A stretch of 64,000 nt of DNA from Streptomyces sp. NRRL S-455 (lineage in GTDB: Bacteria; Actinomycetota; Actinomycetes; Streptomycetales; Streptomycetaceae). Location of the stretch: positions 372,001-436,000 of the forward strand of contig NZ_JOCT01000011.1 of assembly GCF_000717875.1 (NCBI RefSeq), read 5' to 3'. Both the position numbers and the translations under genes were made by a program. A model generated the notes under the pieces. That model worked only from the letters and a program-made list of their open reading frames with translations. It searched no databases and was not told the DNA's origin. Shown here one piece after another: positions 48,297 to 57,279 of the stretch. Position 1 is the stretch's first letter, and every line of letters starts with the position of its first letter.

Positions 48297-50171
48297 TCAC
48301 GCTTCGCGCGATCCCGCGTACATCTCGTCGATCAGGTGCTTGTACTCCCGCTCCACCACCGGCCGCTTCAGCTTCAGGCTGGGCGTGATCTCCCCGTGCT
48401 CGACGTCGAGGTCGCGCGGCAGGAGCCGGAACTTCTTGATGGTCTGCCAGCGCTGGAGACCCGCGTTGAGCTGCTGGACGTAGCCGTCGACCATCTCGAC
48501 CGTGGCGGGCGCGGCCACGATCTCCGCGTACGGCTTGCCCTCCAGTCCGTTGTCCTTCGCCCAGTCCGTGATCGCGACCTCGTCGAGGGCGATGAGGGCG
48601 GTGCAGAAGTTCCGGTCGGCGCCGTGCACCAGGATGTTGGACACGTAGGGGCACACCGCCTTGAACTGCCCCTCGACCTCAGCGGGCGCGATGTACTTGC
48701 CGCCGGAGGTCTTGATGAGGTCCTTCTTGCGGTCGGTGATCCGCAGGTAGCCGTCGGGTGAGAGCTCCCCGATGTCCCCGGTGTGGAACCAGCCGTCCGG
48801 CTCCAGCACCTCCGCGGTCTTCTCGGGCAGCTTGTGGTAGCCCTCCATGATCCCCGGGCCCCGCAGCAGGATCTCTCCGTCATCGGCGATCCGCACCTCG
48901 GTGCCGGGCAGCGGCTTGCCGACCGTGCCGGTGCGGTAGGCCTCGCCGGGGTTCACGAACGAGGCCGCGGAGGACTCCGTGAGGCCGTAGCCCTCCAGGA
49001 TGTGGATGCCCGCGCCGGAGAAGAAGTAGCCGATCTCGGGTGCGAGGGCGGCGCTTCCGGACACGCAGGCGCGCAGGTTTCCGCCGAAGGCCTCGCGGAT
49101 CTTGGCGAACACCAGCGCGTCGGCGACCTTGTGCTTGGCGCCGAGCGAGAAGGGAACGGAGGCGGTGCCGGTGCGCCGGAAGTTGTCCTGCGCGACCTTG
49201 GCGTACTCGCGGGCGACCTCGGCCGCCCACTGGAAGATCTTGTACTTGGCTCCGCCACCCGCACGGGCCTTCGCGGCCACGCCGTTGTAGACCTTCTCGA
49301 AGATGCGCGGCACGGCCGCCATGTACGTCGGCTGCACCACCGGCAGATTCTCGATGATCTTGTCGACGCGGCCGTCCACGGCGGTGACGTGCCCGACCTC
49401 GATCTGGCCGGACGTGAGCACCTTGCCGAAGACGTGCGCCAGGGGCAGCCACAGGTACTGCACGTCCTCGCCGCTGACCAGCCCCGTCGCCGCGATGGCC
49501 TTCGCCATGTACGCCCAGTTGTCGTGCGGGAGACGCACGCCCTTGGGGCGGCCGGTGGTGCCGGACGTGTAGATGAGGGTGGCGAGCTGGTCCTTGGTGA
49601 TCGCGCCGACCCGCTCCTTGATCAGGTCCGGGTCCTTCTCCAGCCGGGCCGCGCCACGCTTCTCCAGCTCGTCGAGGGTGAGGATCCAGTCGGCGGTCTC
49701 GACCCCGGCCCCGTCGACGACCACCACGTGGGTGAGGTCGGGCAGCTCGGCGCGCTTCTCCCTGGCCTTGGCCAGCTGCTCGGCGTTCTCCGCGATGAGC
49801 ACCCGGCTCTCGGAGTCCGACAGGATGTACGCGGACTCGTCGGCGTTGGTCTGCGGATAGACCGTGGTCGTGGCCGCGCCGGCGCACATGATGCCGAGGT
49901 CGGCGAGGATCCACTCGATCCGGGTACTGGAGGCGAGGGCGACCCGCTGCTCGGGCTGTACGCCCAGCTCGATCAGGCCCGCCGCGATGGCGTAGACCCG
50001 TTCGGCGGACTGCGCCCAGCTCAGCGACTTCCATTCGTCCGGCCCCTGTCCGGAGGCCGCGGGCACCGGATAGCGGTACGCCTCGGCGTCCGGCGTGGCC
50101 GCCACCCGCTCCAGGAAGAGGCCCGCCACGGACGGCGGACGGTTCTCGATCAGTGTCTGTGTGTCGCTCAC
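48297..50171 (-). CDS. Long-chain fatty-acid-CoA ligase
   Basis: A 624-aa AMP-forming acyl-CoA synthetase that activates fatty acids for beta-oxidation or lipid synthesis. The ATP/AMP loop YTSGTTGRPKG is at 201-211, and the FACS region includes GWFHTGDIGELSPDGYL and TDRKKDLIKTSGGKY. The length fits the FadD15-like actinobacterial group. GTG 50171 has GGAGG seven nt upstream. A paired dyad (50222-50268) lies just upstream, in position for a TetR-type fatty-acid regulator. Confidence 0.93.
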   Translation of the reverse strand: MSDTQTLIENRPPSVAGLFLERVAATPDAEAYRYPVPAASGQGPDEWKSLSWAQSAERVYAIAAGLIELGVQPEQRVALASSTRIEWILADLGIMCAGAATTTVYPQTNADESAYILSDSESRVLIAENAEQLAKAREKRAELPDLTHVVVVDGAGVETADWILTLDELEKRGAARLEKDPDLIKERVGAITKDQLATLIYTSGTTGRPKGVRLPHDNWAYMAKAIAATGLVSGEDVQYLWLPLAHVFGKVLTSGQIEVGHVTAVDGRVDKIIENLPVVQPTYMAAVPRIFEKVYNGVAAKARAGGGAKYKIFQWAAEVAREYAKVAQDNFRRTGTASVPFSLGAKHKVADALVFAKIREAFGGNLRACVSGSAALAPEIGYFFSGAGIHILEGYGLTESSAASFVNPGEAYRTGTVGKPLPGTEVRIADDGEILLRGPGIMEGYHKLPEKTAEVLEPDGWFHTGDIGELSPDGYLRITDRKKDLIKTSGGKYIAPAEVEGQFKAVCPYVSNILVHGADRNFCTALIALDEVAITDWAKDNGLEGKPYAEIVAAPATVEMVDGYVQQLNAGLQRWQTIKKFRLLPRDLDVEHGEITPSLKLKRPVVEREYKHLIDEMYAGSREA

Positions 50172-50221
50172 GACATCCTCCGGGCCCGCGACAGCGCGGC
50201 TGGCTCAGGTGCGGCTGGTTT

Positions 50222-50268
50222 TTACTCACGAGCCACTGGTCGCAACCCGTTGTTTAACTCGTGAGTAA
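50222..50268. promoter_or_regulatory. Paired dyad upstream of the acyl-CoA ligase gene
   Basis: TTACTCACGAG (50222-50232) and CTCGTGAGTAA (50258-50268) are perfect inverted copies, and each half is itself nearly palindromic around ACTCxxGAGT. They start 51 bp upstream of the start codon. The form suits two operator sites for a TetR-type repressor; the regulator is not in the window. Confidence 0.5.
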
Positions 50269-50435
50269 CTATCGAGCAGGGATCAGAGTAAAGGCCGACC
50301 GGCCCGTGTGTAAGGGTCCGCGGCCTGTCATTTCGTACAGAGAGCTACCCCACGTACGCACAGGGGCCCACCGCACTTTGGCGCAGTGAGCCCCTGATGT
50401 ACCCGATTTGGGGTGTAACCCACGGTAATCCGCGA

Positions 50436-52310
50436 TTACTTCTTGCCCTTGCCCGACCCCGCACTGTCATCGCTGGACAGGACGGCGATGAACGCCTCCT
50501 GCGGAACTTCCACGGAACCCACCATCTTCATCCGCTTCTTGCCCTCCTTCTGCTTCTCCAGCAGCTTCCGCTTACGGGAGATGTCACCGCCGTAGCACTT
50601 GGCGAGGACGTCCTTGCGGATGGCGCGGATGGTCTCGCGGGCGATGACCCGGGAGCCGATGGCGGCCTGGACGGGCACCTCGAAGGCCTGCCTCGGGATC
50701 AGTTCCTTGAGCTTGGCGACGAGCCGCACACCGTAGGCGTACGCCTGGTCCTTGTGGGTGATCGCCGAGAAGGCGTCCACCTTGTCGCCGTGCAGCAGGA
50801 TGTCGACCTTCACCAGGCTGGAGGTCTGCTCGCCGGTCGGCTCGTAGTCGAGCGAGGCGTACCCCCGGGTCTTCGACTTCAGCTGGTCGAAGAAGTCGAA
50901 GACGATCTCGGCCAGCGGCAGGGTGTAGCGGATCTCGACCCGCTCCTCGGACAGGTAGTCCATGCCGAGCAGGGTGCCGCGCCGGGTCTGGCACAGCTCC
51001 ATGATCGAGCCGATGAACTCACTGGGCGCCAGGATGGTGGCCCGCACGACCGGCTCGAAGACCTCCGAGATCTTGCCCTCGGGGAACTCGCTCGGGTTGG
51101 TGACCGTGTGCTCGGTGCCGTCCTCCATGAGGACGCGGTAGACCACGTTCGGGGCGGTCGCGATCAGGTCGAGCCCGAACTCGCGCTCCAGCCGCTCCCG
51201 GATCACGTCCAGGTGCAGCAGGCCGAGGAAGCCGACGCGGAAACCGAAGCCGAGGGCGGCGGAGGTCTCCGGCTCGTAGACCAGCGCGGCGTCGTTGAGC
51301 TGGAGCTTGTCGAGGGCCTCGCGCAGCTCGGGGTAGTCGGAGCCGTCCAGCGGATACAGGCCGGAGAACACCATGGGCTTGGGGTCCTTGTAGCCGCCCA
51401 GCGGCTCCTCGGCACCCTTCTGCTGGCTGGTGACGGTGTCACCGACCTTGGACTGGCGGACGTCCTTCACACCGGTGATCAGATAGCCCACCTCACCGAC
51501 ACCGAGGCCGTCGGCGCCGAGCATCTCCGGCGAGTTGGTGCCGATCTCCAGCAGCTCGTGCGTGGCGCCGGTGGACATCATCCGGATCCGCTCGCGCTTG
51601 TTGAGCTGACCGTCGATGACTCGGACGTACGTCACCACGCCCCGGTAGGAGTCGTAGACGGAGTCGAAGATCATGGCACGCGCGGGGGCGTCCTTCACAC
51701 CGACCGGAGCCGGAACCTGCTCGACGACCTTGTCCAGCAGCGCCTCGACACCGAGCCCGGTCTTGGCGGAGACCTTGAGCACGTCGTCGGGCTCGCACCC
51801 GATGAGGTGGGCCAGCTCGTCGGCGAACTTCTCGGGCTGCGCCGCCGGCAGGTCGATCTTGTTGAGCACGGGGATGATCGTGAGGTCGTTCTCCATCGCC
51901 AGGTAGAGGTTGGCGAGGGTCTGGGCCTCGATGCCCTGGGCGGCGTCGACCAGGAGGATGGTGCCCTCGCAGGCGGCGAGCGACCGCGAGACCTCGTAGG
52001 TGAAGTCGACGTGCCCCGGGGTGTCGATCATGTTGAGGATGTGCGTACTGCCCTGGTCGGGGCCCTCGGTCGGGGCCCAGGGCAGACGCACCGCCTGGGA
52101 CTTGATCGTGATGCCGCGCTCACGCTCGATGTCCATGCGGTCGAGGTACTGAGCGCGCATCTGCCGCTGCTCGACCACTCCGGTCAGCTGGAGCATCCGG
52201 TCGGCGAGCGTGGACTTGCCGTGGTCGATGTGCGCGATGATGCAGAAGTTGCGGATCAGAGCCGGGTCGGTACGGCTCGGCTCGGGCACATGGCTAGGGA
52301 TCGCGGGCAC
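50436..52310 (-). CDS. lepA: Elongation factor 4 (LepA)
   Basis: A 624-aa ribosome-bound GTPase. G1 is [14 protein letters not shown], and [10 protein letters not shown] and DTPGHVDF follow. NKIDLP is the G4 motif, and EF-G-like domains III and V and the LepA C-terminal domain complete the chain. GTG 52310 is preferred over earlier in-frame codons because AGGA is well spaced and the protein then starts as orthologues do. It is divergent from rpsT, the conserved arrangement. Confidence 0.96.
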   Translation of the reverse strand: MPAIPSHVPEPSRTDPALIRNFCIIAHIDHGKSTLADRMLQLTGVVEQRQMRAQYLDRMDIERERGITIKSQAVRLPWAPTEGPDQGSTHILNMIDTPGHVDFTYEVSRSLAACEGTILLVDAAQGIEAQTLANLYLAMENDLTIIPVLNKIDLPAAQPEKFADELAHLIGCEPDDVLKVSAKTGLGVEALLDKVVEQVPAPVGVKDAPARAMIFDSVYDSYRGVVTYVRVIDGQLNKRERIRMMSTGATHELLEIGTNSPEMLGADGLGVGEVGYLITGVKDVRQSKVGDTVTSQQKGAEEPLGGYKDPKPMVFSGLYPLDGSDYPELREALDKLQLNDAALVYEPETSAALGFGFRVGFLGLLHLDVIRERLEREFGLDLIATAPNVVYRVLMEDGTEHTVTNPSEFPEGKISEVFEPVVRATILAPSEFIGSIMELCQTRRGTLLGMDYLSEERVEIRYTLPLAEIVFDFFDQLKSKTRGYASLDYEPTGEQTSSLVKVDILLHGDKVDAFSAITHKDQAYAYGVRLVAKLKELIPRQAFEVPVQAAIGSRVIARETIRAIRKDVLAKCYGGDISRKRKLLEKQKEGKKRMKMVGSVEVPQEAFIAVLSSDDSAGSGKGKK

Positions 52311-52408
52311 GCAGGGTCCTGATTCTTGAGGCGTCCGCAGTGTCTGCGGTCTCGGGTCGGATCGATACGTAGCCTCCATGGTCCCACGGGTGGCGACCAT
52401 GGACGGGT

Positions 52409-52438
52409 TTGGGCCGGGGATGCGCCCGCTGGTAGCCT
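52409..52438 (+). promoter_or_regulatory. Candidate rpsT promoter
   Basis: TTGGGC (52409-52414) and TAGCCT (52433-52438) are 18 nt apart, upstream of rpsT. A GTGCCTC/GAGGCAC hairpin (52447-52474) lies in the leader and could relate to S20 autoregulation, which is inference. Confidence 0.4.
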
Positions 52439-52549
52439 GGGTGGCTGTGCCTCATGCCCTCTCGCAGGAGGCACCCCTTCAAGAAATCACCCGGTACGGG
52501 AACCGTGCGGCCTCGTGCGGCCCGTGCCAGAACCTGAAAAGGCTCATTC

Positions 52550-52816
52550 GTGGCGAACATCAAGTCCCAGATCAAGCGGATCAAGACCAACGAGAAGGCG
52601 CGGCTGCGCAACAAGGCCGTCAAGTCCTCCCTCAAGACCGCGATCCGCAAGGCCCGTGAGGCCGCTGCCGCGGGTGACGTCGAGAAGGCCACCGAGTACC
52701 AGCGCGCTGCCGCGCGTCAGCTCGACAAGGCCGTCTCGAAGGGCGTCATCCACAAGAACCAGGCTGCCAACAAGAAGTCGGCGCTGGCTCAGAAGGTCGC
52801 CGCGCTCAAGGGCTGA
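52550..52816 (+). CDS. rpsT: 30S ribosomal protein S20
   Basis: An 88-aa, strongly basic helical protein that binds 16S r[23 protein letters not shown] and the C-terminal [10 protein letters not shown] are standard S20 sequence. It starts with GTG at 52550. It is transcribed alone and ends before a strong bidirectional hairpin. Confidence 0.97.
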   Translation: MANIKSQIKRIKTNEKARLRNKAVKSSLKTAIRKAREAAAAGDVEKATEYQRAAARQLDKAVSKGVIHKNQAANKKSALAQKVAALKG

Positions 52817-52939
52817 CGTTTTGATGTGACGCCGGAGGGAATCGAGCGGGCCCTCTCTCATCCGCTCCCGTCCGGCACCCCTCGGATCCACGCGCGGCCT
52901 GCGTTCGCCACGCGGGCGTGGATCCACCGGCTTGAACCG

Positions 52940-52984
52940 AAGGCCGGGTGCTCTCCTGTTCCCCATGGGAGGGCGCCCGGCCTT
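52940..52984. terminator. Bidirectional terminator between rpsT and the SnoaL-like gene
   Basis: A 12-bp stem (52940-52951 with 52973-52984, one G-U) with a further inner pairing lies just outside the SnoaL-like stop, between two convergent genes. Confidence 0.75.
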
Positions 52985-52992
52985 CGGCCTGT

Positions 52993-53388
52993 TCAGGACC
53001 AGAACTCGTTGTTCTTGTCGATGTCCTCGACGCACTCGTCGAGGTCGGTGACCTTGTCCCCGACGATCCGGAAGATGATGCAGCCGGTGTCGTCGAGGCG
53101 CTTGCCGTTGCGCTCGGCCGTGAAGCGGGTCATCCCGACCGCGTGGCCGCGACCGTCGACACAGATGCCGATGAGCTCGGCACGCGCCGTCCCGTTGGTC
53201 TCCGTGCCGAGCCGCCGGTACATCTCGATGATCGCGTCCACGCCCTTGAAGTCACCCGACAACGGGTGATCTCCCGGCACGTGGTGTGTGGCGTCCGCCG
53301 CGATCAGCTCGCGCAAGGTGTCCATGTCACCGCGTGAGAAGGCGTCGAACCCCTTGCGGACCAGTGCTGCGTGCGGGTGCTCAGCCAT
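52993..53388 (-). CDS. SnoaL/NTF2-like protein
   Basis: A 131-aa single-domain NTF2-fold protein. HAALVRKGFDAFSRGDMDTL, HHVPGDHPLSGDFKG and the C-terminal DLDECVEDIDKNNEFW are typical of SnoaL-like cone proteins, which serve as small-molecule isomerases or hydrolases or as ligand-binding proteins. No catalytic residues can be assigned with confidence. It starts at ATG 53388. Confidence 0.85.
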   Translation of the reverse strand: MAEHPHAALVRKGFDAFSRGDMDTLRELIAADATHHVPGDHPLSGDFKGVDAIIEMYRRLGTETNGTARAELIGICVDGRGHAVGMTRFTAERNGKRLDDTGCIIFRIVGDKVTDLDECVEDIDKNNEFWS

Positions 53389-53475
53389 GCCCCTCGCCAC
53401 CTCTCCGTCCTTTGGCGATGTACGGCTGACCCTTCCGATTCTCCCTCCGGCCGCTCCTCGCGGCACAGTGGAGAC

Positions 53476-53901
53476 ATGGACGCTGACGACTCGGACGTGC
53501 TGGCCGGGGCCCGCGTGGCGACCCGGCTCCCCGCCCAGGACCTGGACCGGGCACGCCGCTTCTACGCCGAGAAACTCGGCCTGGAACCCGCCGACGAGCG
53601 GCCCGGTGGGCTGCTGTACCGGTGTGGGGAAGCGGAATTCGTGCTGTTCCGGTCGACCGGGGCTTCTCCCGGCACCTTCACCCAGATGGCGTTGGAGGTC
53701 GACGACATCGAGAAGACCGTCGCGGAGCTCAAGCGGCGCGGTGTGGTGTTCGAGGAGGTCGATGTGCCCGGCCTGCGCACGAGGGACGGTATCGCCGAGG
53801 TCGAGGGGAACTACCCGAGCAAGGGCGCGCGGGGTGAACGGGGCGGCTGGTTCAAGGACAGCGAGGGGAACCTGCTGGGGATCGGGGAGCCCGTGTACTG
53901 A
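53476..53901 (+). CDS. VOC/glyoxalase-superfamily protein
   Basis: A 141-aa vicinal-oxygen-chelate fold protein with two beta-alpha-beta-beta-beta units. RLPAQDLDRARRFYAEKLGL opens the first, and MALEVDDIEKTVAELKRRG and WFKDSEGNLLGIGEP form the second. It could be a dioxygenase, isomerase or resistance protein; the family does not decide. It is convergent with holA. Confidence 0.88.
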   Translation: MDADDSDVLAGARVATRLPAQDLDRARRFYAEKLGLEPADERPGGLLYRCGEAEFVLFRSTGASPGTFTQMALEVDDIEKTVAELKRRGVVFEEVDVPGLRTRDGIAEVEGNYPSKGARGERGGWFKDSEGNLLGIGEPVY

Positions 53902-53922
53902 GGCTTCCGCGACAGAGGGCCG

Positions 53923-54912
53923 TCAGCCCCTGCCCCGCGACCGCGCCGCCCGGGCGATGGCGACCACCGCCTTCTCCAGCGCGTACCCGGGGTCGTCACC
54001 GCCGCCCTTGACGCCCGCGTCCGCCTCCGCCACCGCCCGCAGGGCCACGGCCACCCCGTCCGGAGTCCAGCCCCGCATCTGCTGCCGCACCCGGTCGATC
54101 TTCCACGGCGGCATGCCCAGCTCGCGGGCGAGATCCGCCGGACGGCCCCCACGGGCCGACGACAGCTTCCCGATCGCCCGGACGCCCTGCGCCAGCGCAC
54201 TCGTGATCATCACCGGCGCCACTCCGGTCGCCAGCGACCAGCGCAACGCCTCCAGTGCCTCCGCCGCCCGTCCCTCGACCGCCCGGTCGGCGACCGTGAA
54301 GCTCGACGCCTCGGCCCGGCCCGTGTAGTACCGCCCGACGACCGCCTCGTCGACCGTGCCCTCGACATCCGCGCACAGCTGCGAGACCGCCGACGCCAGC
54401 TCGCGCAGATCGCTCCCGATCGCGTCGACGAGCGCCTGGCACGCCTCTGGTGTGGCGGATCTGCCCGCCGTCCGGAACTCGCCCCGCACGAACGCCAGCC
54501 GGTCCGCCGGCTTCGTCATCTTCGGGCAGGCCACCTCGCGCGCCCCCGCCTTGCGCGCCGCGTCGAGCAACCCCTTCCCCTTGGCCCCGCCGGCGTGCAG
54601 CAGCACCAGGGTGATCTCCTCGGCGGGCGTCCCGAGATACGCCTTCACGTCCTTGATCGTGTCGGCCGACAGATCCTGCGCGTTGCGTACGACGACGACC
54701 TTGCGCTCCGCGAAGAGCGAGGGGCTCGTCAGCTCGGCGAGCGTGCCCGGCTGCAACTGGTCCGGGGTCAGGTCCCGTACGTCCGTGTCGGCGTCGGCGG
54801 CCTTCGCGGCGGCCACCACCTCCTGCACGGCACGGTCGAGCAGCAGGTCCTCCTGGCCCACGGCGAGCGTCACCGGGGCGAGAAGGTCGTCGTTCGCAGT
54901 CTTCCTGGCCAT
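53923..54912 (-). CDS. holA: DNA polymerase III delta subunit
   Basis: A 329-aa clamp-loader delta subunit that opens the beta clamp. The N-terminal AAA+-like domain begins with VTLAVGQEDLLLDRAVQE, and KVVVVRNAQDLS and LVLLHAGGAKGKGLLDA follow. The C-terminal domain includes WKIDRVRQQMRGW. ATG 54912 fits the family start. comEC normally lies upstream in this gene order, and here its disrupted remnant is found at 57104. Confidence 0.93.
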   Translation of the reverse strand: MARKTANDDLLAPVTLAVGQEDLLLDRAVQEVVAAAKAADADTDVRDLTPDQLQPGTLAELTSPSLFAERKVVVVRNAQDLSADTIKDVKAYLGTPAEEITLVLLHAGGAKGKGLLDAARKAGAREVACPKMTKPADRLAFVRGEFRTAGRSATPEACQALVDAIGSDLRELASAVSQLCADVEGTVDEAVVGRYYTGRAEASSFTVADRAVEGRAAEALEALRWSLATGVAPVMITSALAQGVRAIGKLSSARGGRPADLARELGMPPWKIDRVRQQMRGWTPDGVAVALRAVAEADAGVKGGGDDPGYALEKAVVAIARAARSRGRG

Positions 54913-54948
54913 CGCGACAAGCATCCCACGCGCCACTGACAGCCAGGC

Positions 54949-55203
54949 CTACGGTTCTTCCCGCCAGCCCTCCCACTCACCGGCGAACCGGTCCAGCTCT
55001 CCGGGGTCCAGCCGCCCTGTCTCGTCCCTCAGGACGACCAGCCACTGCGCGTCCTCGGCATCGTCCTCACCGGCCAGCGCGTCCCGCACCAGCTGCGGCT
55101 CCTCGACGACTGGGAACCGCTCCGGGAGAGCCTCCAGCACCTCTTCCGCGGCGTCCCGGTCGGGCAGCACCAGCACATGTCGCACATCACTCACGCGGGC
55201 CAT
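54949..55203 (-). CDS. Small acidic conserved hypothetical protein
   Basis: An 84-aa acidic cytoplasmic protein with a ferredoxin-like strand-helix pattern (VRHVLVLPDRDAAEEVLEAL, then QWLVVLRDETGRL). No named family is recognised. It sits just upstream of holA on the same strand, and may be co-transcribed with it. Start ATG 55203. Confidence 0.7.
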   Translation of the reverse strand: MARVSDVRHVLVLPDRDAAEEVLEALPERFPVVEEPQLVRDALAGEDDAEDAQWLVVLRDETGRLDPGELDRFAGEWEGWREEP

Positions 55204-55232
55204 TGTCCGACACCGTGTCGCGGCCCCGCCGC

Positions 55233-56117
55233 TCAGCCCTTGCGCACGACCTGTATGTCGAGGTCGATCCTGATGCTCGGCCCCACCACCGCGATGCCCC
55301 GCGCCAGCATGGTCTGCCAGCTCACGGTGAAGTCGTCCCGGTGCAGTTCGGTCGTGGCCCGGCAGGCCGCCCGCACCTCGCCCTCCATACCGTGGCCCAG
55401 CCCCAGGTACTCCGTGTCCAGCGTGACCGTCCGCGTCACGCCGTGCAGCGACAGCGCGCCCGTCACGGCCCACCGGTTCCCGCCCTTGTGCACGAACCGG
55501 TCGCTGTAGAACTCGAGGGTCGGGAACCGCTCCACATCCAGGAAGTCAGCCGACCGCAGATGGTCGTCCCGCATCCTCATGTTGGTGTCGATGGACGCCG
55601 CGTCGATGACCACGTGCATCGCCGACCGCTCCACCGGCTCGGTGAGCCGTACGACTCCCGCGAAGGACTTGAACTGTCCGTGAATCCGGGCCAGTCCGAT
55701 GTGCCGTGCGGTGAAGCCGATCGAGGAGTGCGCCGGTTCGATCTCCCAGTCGCCGGGCTCGGGCAGCTCCGGCGGCCGGGCCAGTTGGAGGGTCACGTCC
55801 CCGAGCGACGCGAGCGCGTTCTCGGCGACCTGAGTGGTCGCCCGGTAGGGGGTGTACCCCTCCGCCTGCACCGCGAGCCGGTACTCCCCCGCCGGCACCG
55901 TCGTCACGAACGACCCGTACGGATCCGCACCGCCGCTGACCACCTGACGCCCCAGGTTGTCGGTGAGCACGAACTCCGCGTGCCGGACCGGCTCGTTGAC
56001 CGGGTCCAGCACCCGGCAGGACAGCACCCCGGCACTGGGCGGGGTCGGCACCGCCGCCAGCGGGCTCGTCGGTTGCACCCGGTTCGTTCGGCTTCTTCCC
56101 AGCCAGCGACCGATCAT
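55233..56117 (-). CDS. YceI-domain protein with N-terminal carboxypeptidase-regulatory-like domain
   Basis: A 294-aa protein with two parts. Residues about 28-115 look like a carboxypeptidase-regulatory (transthyretin-like) beta sandwich (SCRVLDPVNEPVRHAEFVL, VPAGEYRLAVQAEGY). Residues about 120-290 are a YceI lipocalin-like domain (AHSSIGFTARHIGLARIHG, GALSLHGVTR) that binds isoprenoid-type lipids. There is no clear signal peptide, so it may act in the cytoplasm or at the inner membrane face. The fusion is less common than plain YceI. Confidence 0.85.
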   Translation of the reverse strand: MIGRWLGRSRTNRVQPTSPLAAVPTPPSAGVLSCRVLDPVNEPVRHAEFVLTDNLGRQVVSGGADPYGSFVTTVPAGEYRLAVQAEGYTPYRATTQVAENALASLGDVTLQLARPPELPEPGDWEIEPAHSSIGFTARHIGLARIHGQFKSFAGVVRLTEPVERSAMHVVIDAASIDTNMRMRDDHLRSADFLDVERFPTLEFYSDRFVHKGGNRWAVTGALSLHGVTRTVTLDTEYLGLGHGMEGEVRAACRATTELHRDDFTVSWQTMLARGIAVVGPSIRIDLDIQVVRKG

Positions 56118-56256
56118 GTGGACACCTCGTGCGACTCGAAGTCAGCGCTTGATCACTGTTCGTCGAGGACGCATTCGACCACCGATGGGGCTTTCGAGGC
56201 AACACGAGACCACATCACGGGAATCCAGCACATGTGATGGGTATGCGTAGGAGTGG

Positions 56257-57099
56257 TCACGAGTGCTCCCGATCCGTGCCCCGGACGGTCGGCACGCCGC
56301 CGAGCTCGATACCGAACCGCTCCCGGTACACCCCGAGCACCTCCTCGTCCGCCCCCAGTTCCCGCACCTCCCGCGTCCCGTCGGCCCCGGTCACCGTGAG
56401 CGTGCGGCCGCTGAGCGTGATCCTTCCGCCGTCCTCCGTGACCCGCGAACAGACCAGCGACCGCGTGAAGTGCGACACCGGCGACGTGCTGTGCCACCAC
56501 ACGCCGGCCGTGAAGTCGCCCAGTACCCGCGGCCGTACCTCCAGGCGGTACTGGGGCCTGCCGTCCCGGATCACGTCCAGGTCCGCGGCCGCCGACGTGT
56601 CATGCCCACCGCGCACCCCGGCCGCGTCCGGCCGCGCCTCGACGATCCGGAACGTGCCCCCGGGATCCTCCTGTTCTCCCCGCTCCCCGAACGCCAGCGG
56701 CAGATGACTGTGCGCCCCGAACCCGACGTCCGCCAGCCAGTCGCCCCCGTCCACCGTCCGCACCCGCAGCGCGAGATGGTCGTACGGGATCCCGAGCCGC
56801 TCCCCGTCCCCGTACACCCGCCCCGCGAGCAGCGCCACGTCGTATCCCAGGGCGGCGAGCAACGCCCCGAAGGAGCCGTTGAGTTCGTAACAGAACCCGC
56901 CCCGCCGCGCACCCACCACCTTGTCCAGCAGCCGCTTCTCCTCCAGCACGATCTCCTCGCCGAGATGGATGGAGAGGTTCTCGAACGGAACGGTCCGCAG
57001 ATGGCGCAGGTGCAGCTCGCGCAGCACGTCGACGGTGGGCCACGCCGGGTGCTCGGCTCCCAGGCGGCGGAGATAGGCATCGACCTGTGCTGAGTTCAT
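56257..57099 (-). CDS. nat: Arylamine N-acetyltransferase
   Basis: A 280-aa enzyme that moves acetyl from acetyl-CoA to arylamines, hydrazines or natural-product amines. The catalytic triad fits C70 (RRGGFCYE), H108 (PYDHLALR) and D124 (LADVGFG). Length and domains match bacterial NAT. It begins five bases from the comEC remnant stop and is transcribed the same way, so it may have depended on the comEC transcript now cut by the phage element. Confidence 0.94.
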   Translation of the reverse strand: MNSAQVDAYLRRLGAEHPAWPTVDVLRELHLRHLRTVPFENLSIHLGEEIVLEEKRLLDKVVGARRGGFCYELNGSFGALLAALGYDVALLAGRVYGDGERLGIPYDHLALRVRTVDGGDWLADVGFGAHSHLPLAFGERGEQEDPGGTFRIVEARPDAAGVRGGHDTSAAADLDVIRDGRPQYRLEVRPRVLGDFTAGVWWHSTSPVSHFTRSLVCSRVTEDGGRITLSGRTLTVTGADGTREVRELGADEEVLGVYRERFGIELGGVPTVRGTDREHS

Positions 57100-57103
57100 G
57101 ACC

Positions 57104-57240
57104 TCAGTCTCGCGCCACCCTCAGCCCTCCGCTCCCTCCCGTGACCGCCAGCGCGCCGTCCCGGTCCGTCCGCAGCACCGCCGCACCCCCGGCGCGCAGC
57201 GCGTCGACCGTGCCGGGCGCGGGGTGGCCGTACGTGTTTC
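57104..57240 (-). pseudogene. comEC: comEC 3' remnant cut off by element insertion
   Basis: Reading leftward from about 57238, the frame encodes NTYGHPAPGTVDALRAGG and then LRTDRDGALAV, ending at a stop at 57104. This is the C-terminal end of ComEC/Rec2 metal-dependent channel proteins, where the NxYGHP motif is conserved. Upstream of this motif the frame runs into phage DNA with no ComEC similarity and no start. About 45 codons remain; the rest should lie beyond the element's right end, outside the window. Position relative to holA matches the usual Streptomyces comEC location. Confidence 0.82.
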
Positions 57241-57262
57241 CGAAGGGTCTCCGACTGGTAGT
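57225..57262. other. Left attachment junction (attL) of the integrative element
   Basis: ComEC similarity stops at about 57238 and phage sequence begins within the next 20 bp, just before the integrase start at 57280. The crossover dinucleotide cannot be fixed without attR. The site lies in a protein gene, as usual for serine integrases. Confidence 0.6.
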
Positions 57263-57279
57263 TCTGGGAGACACCCGCC

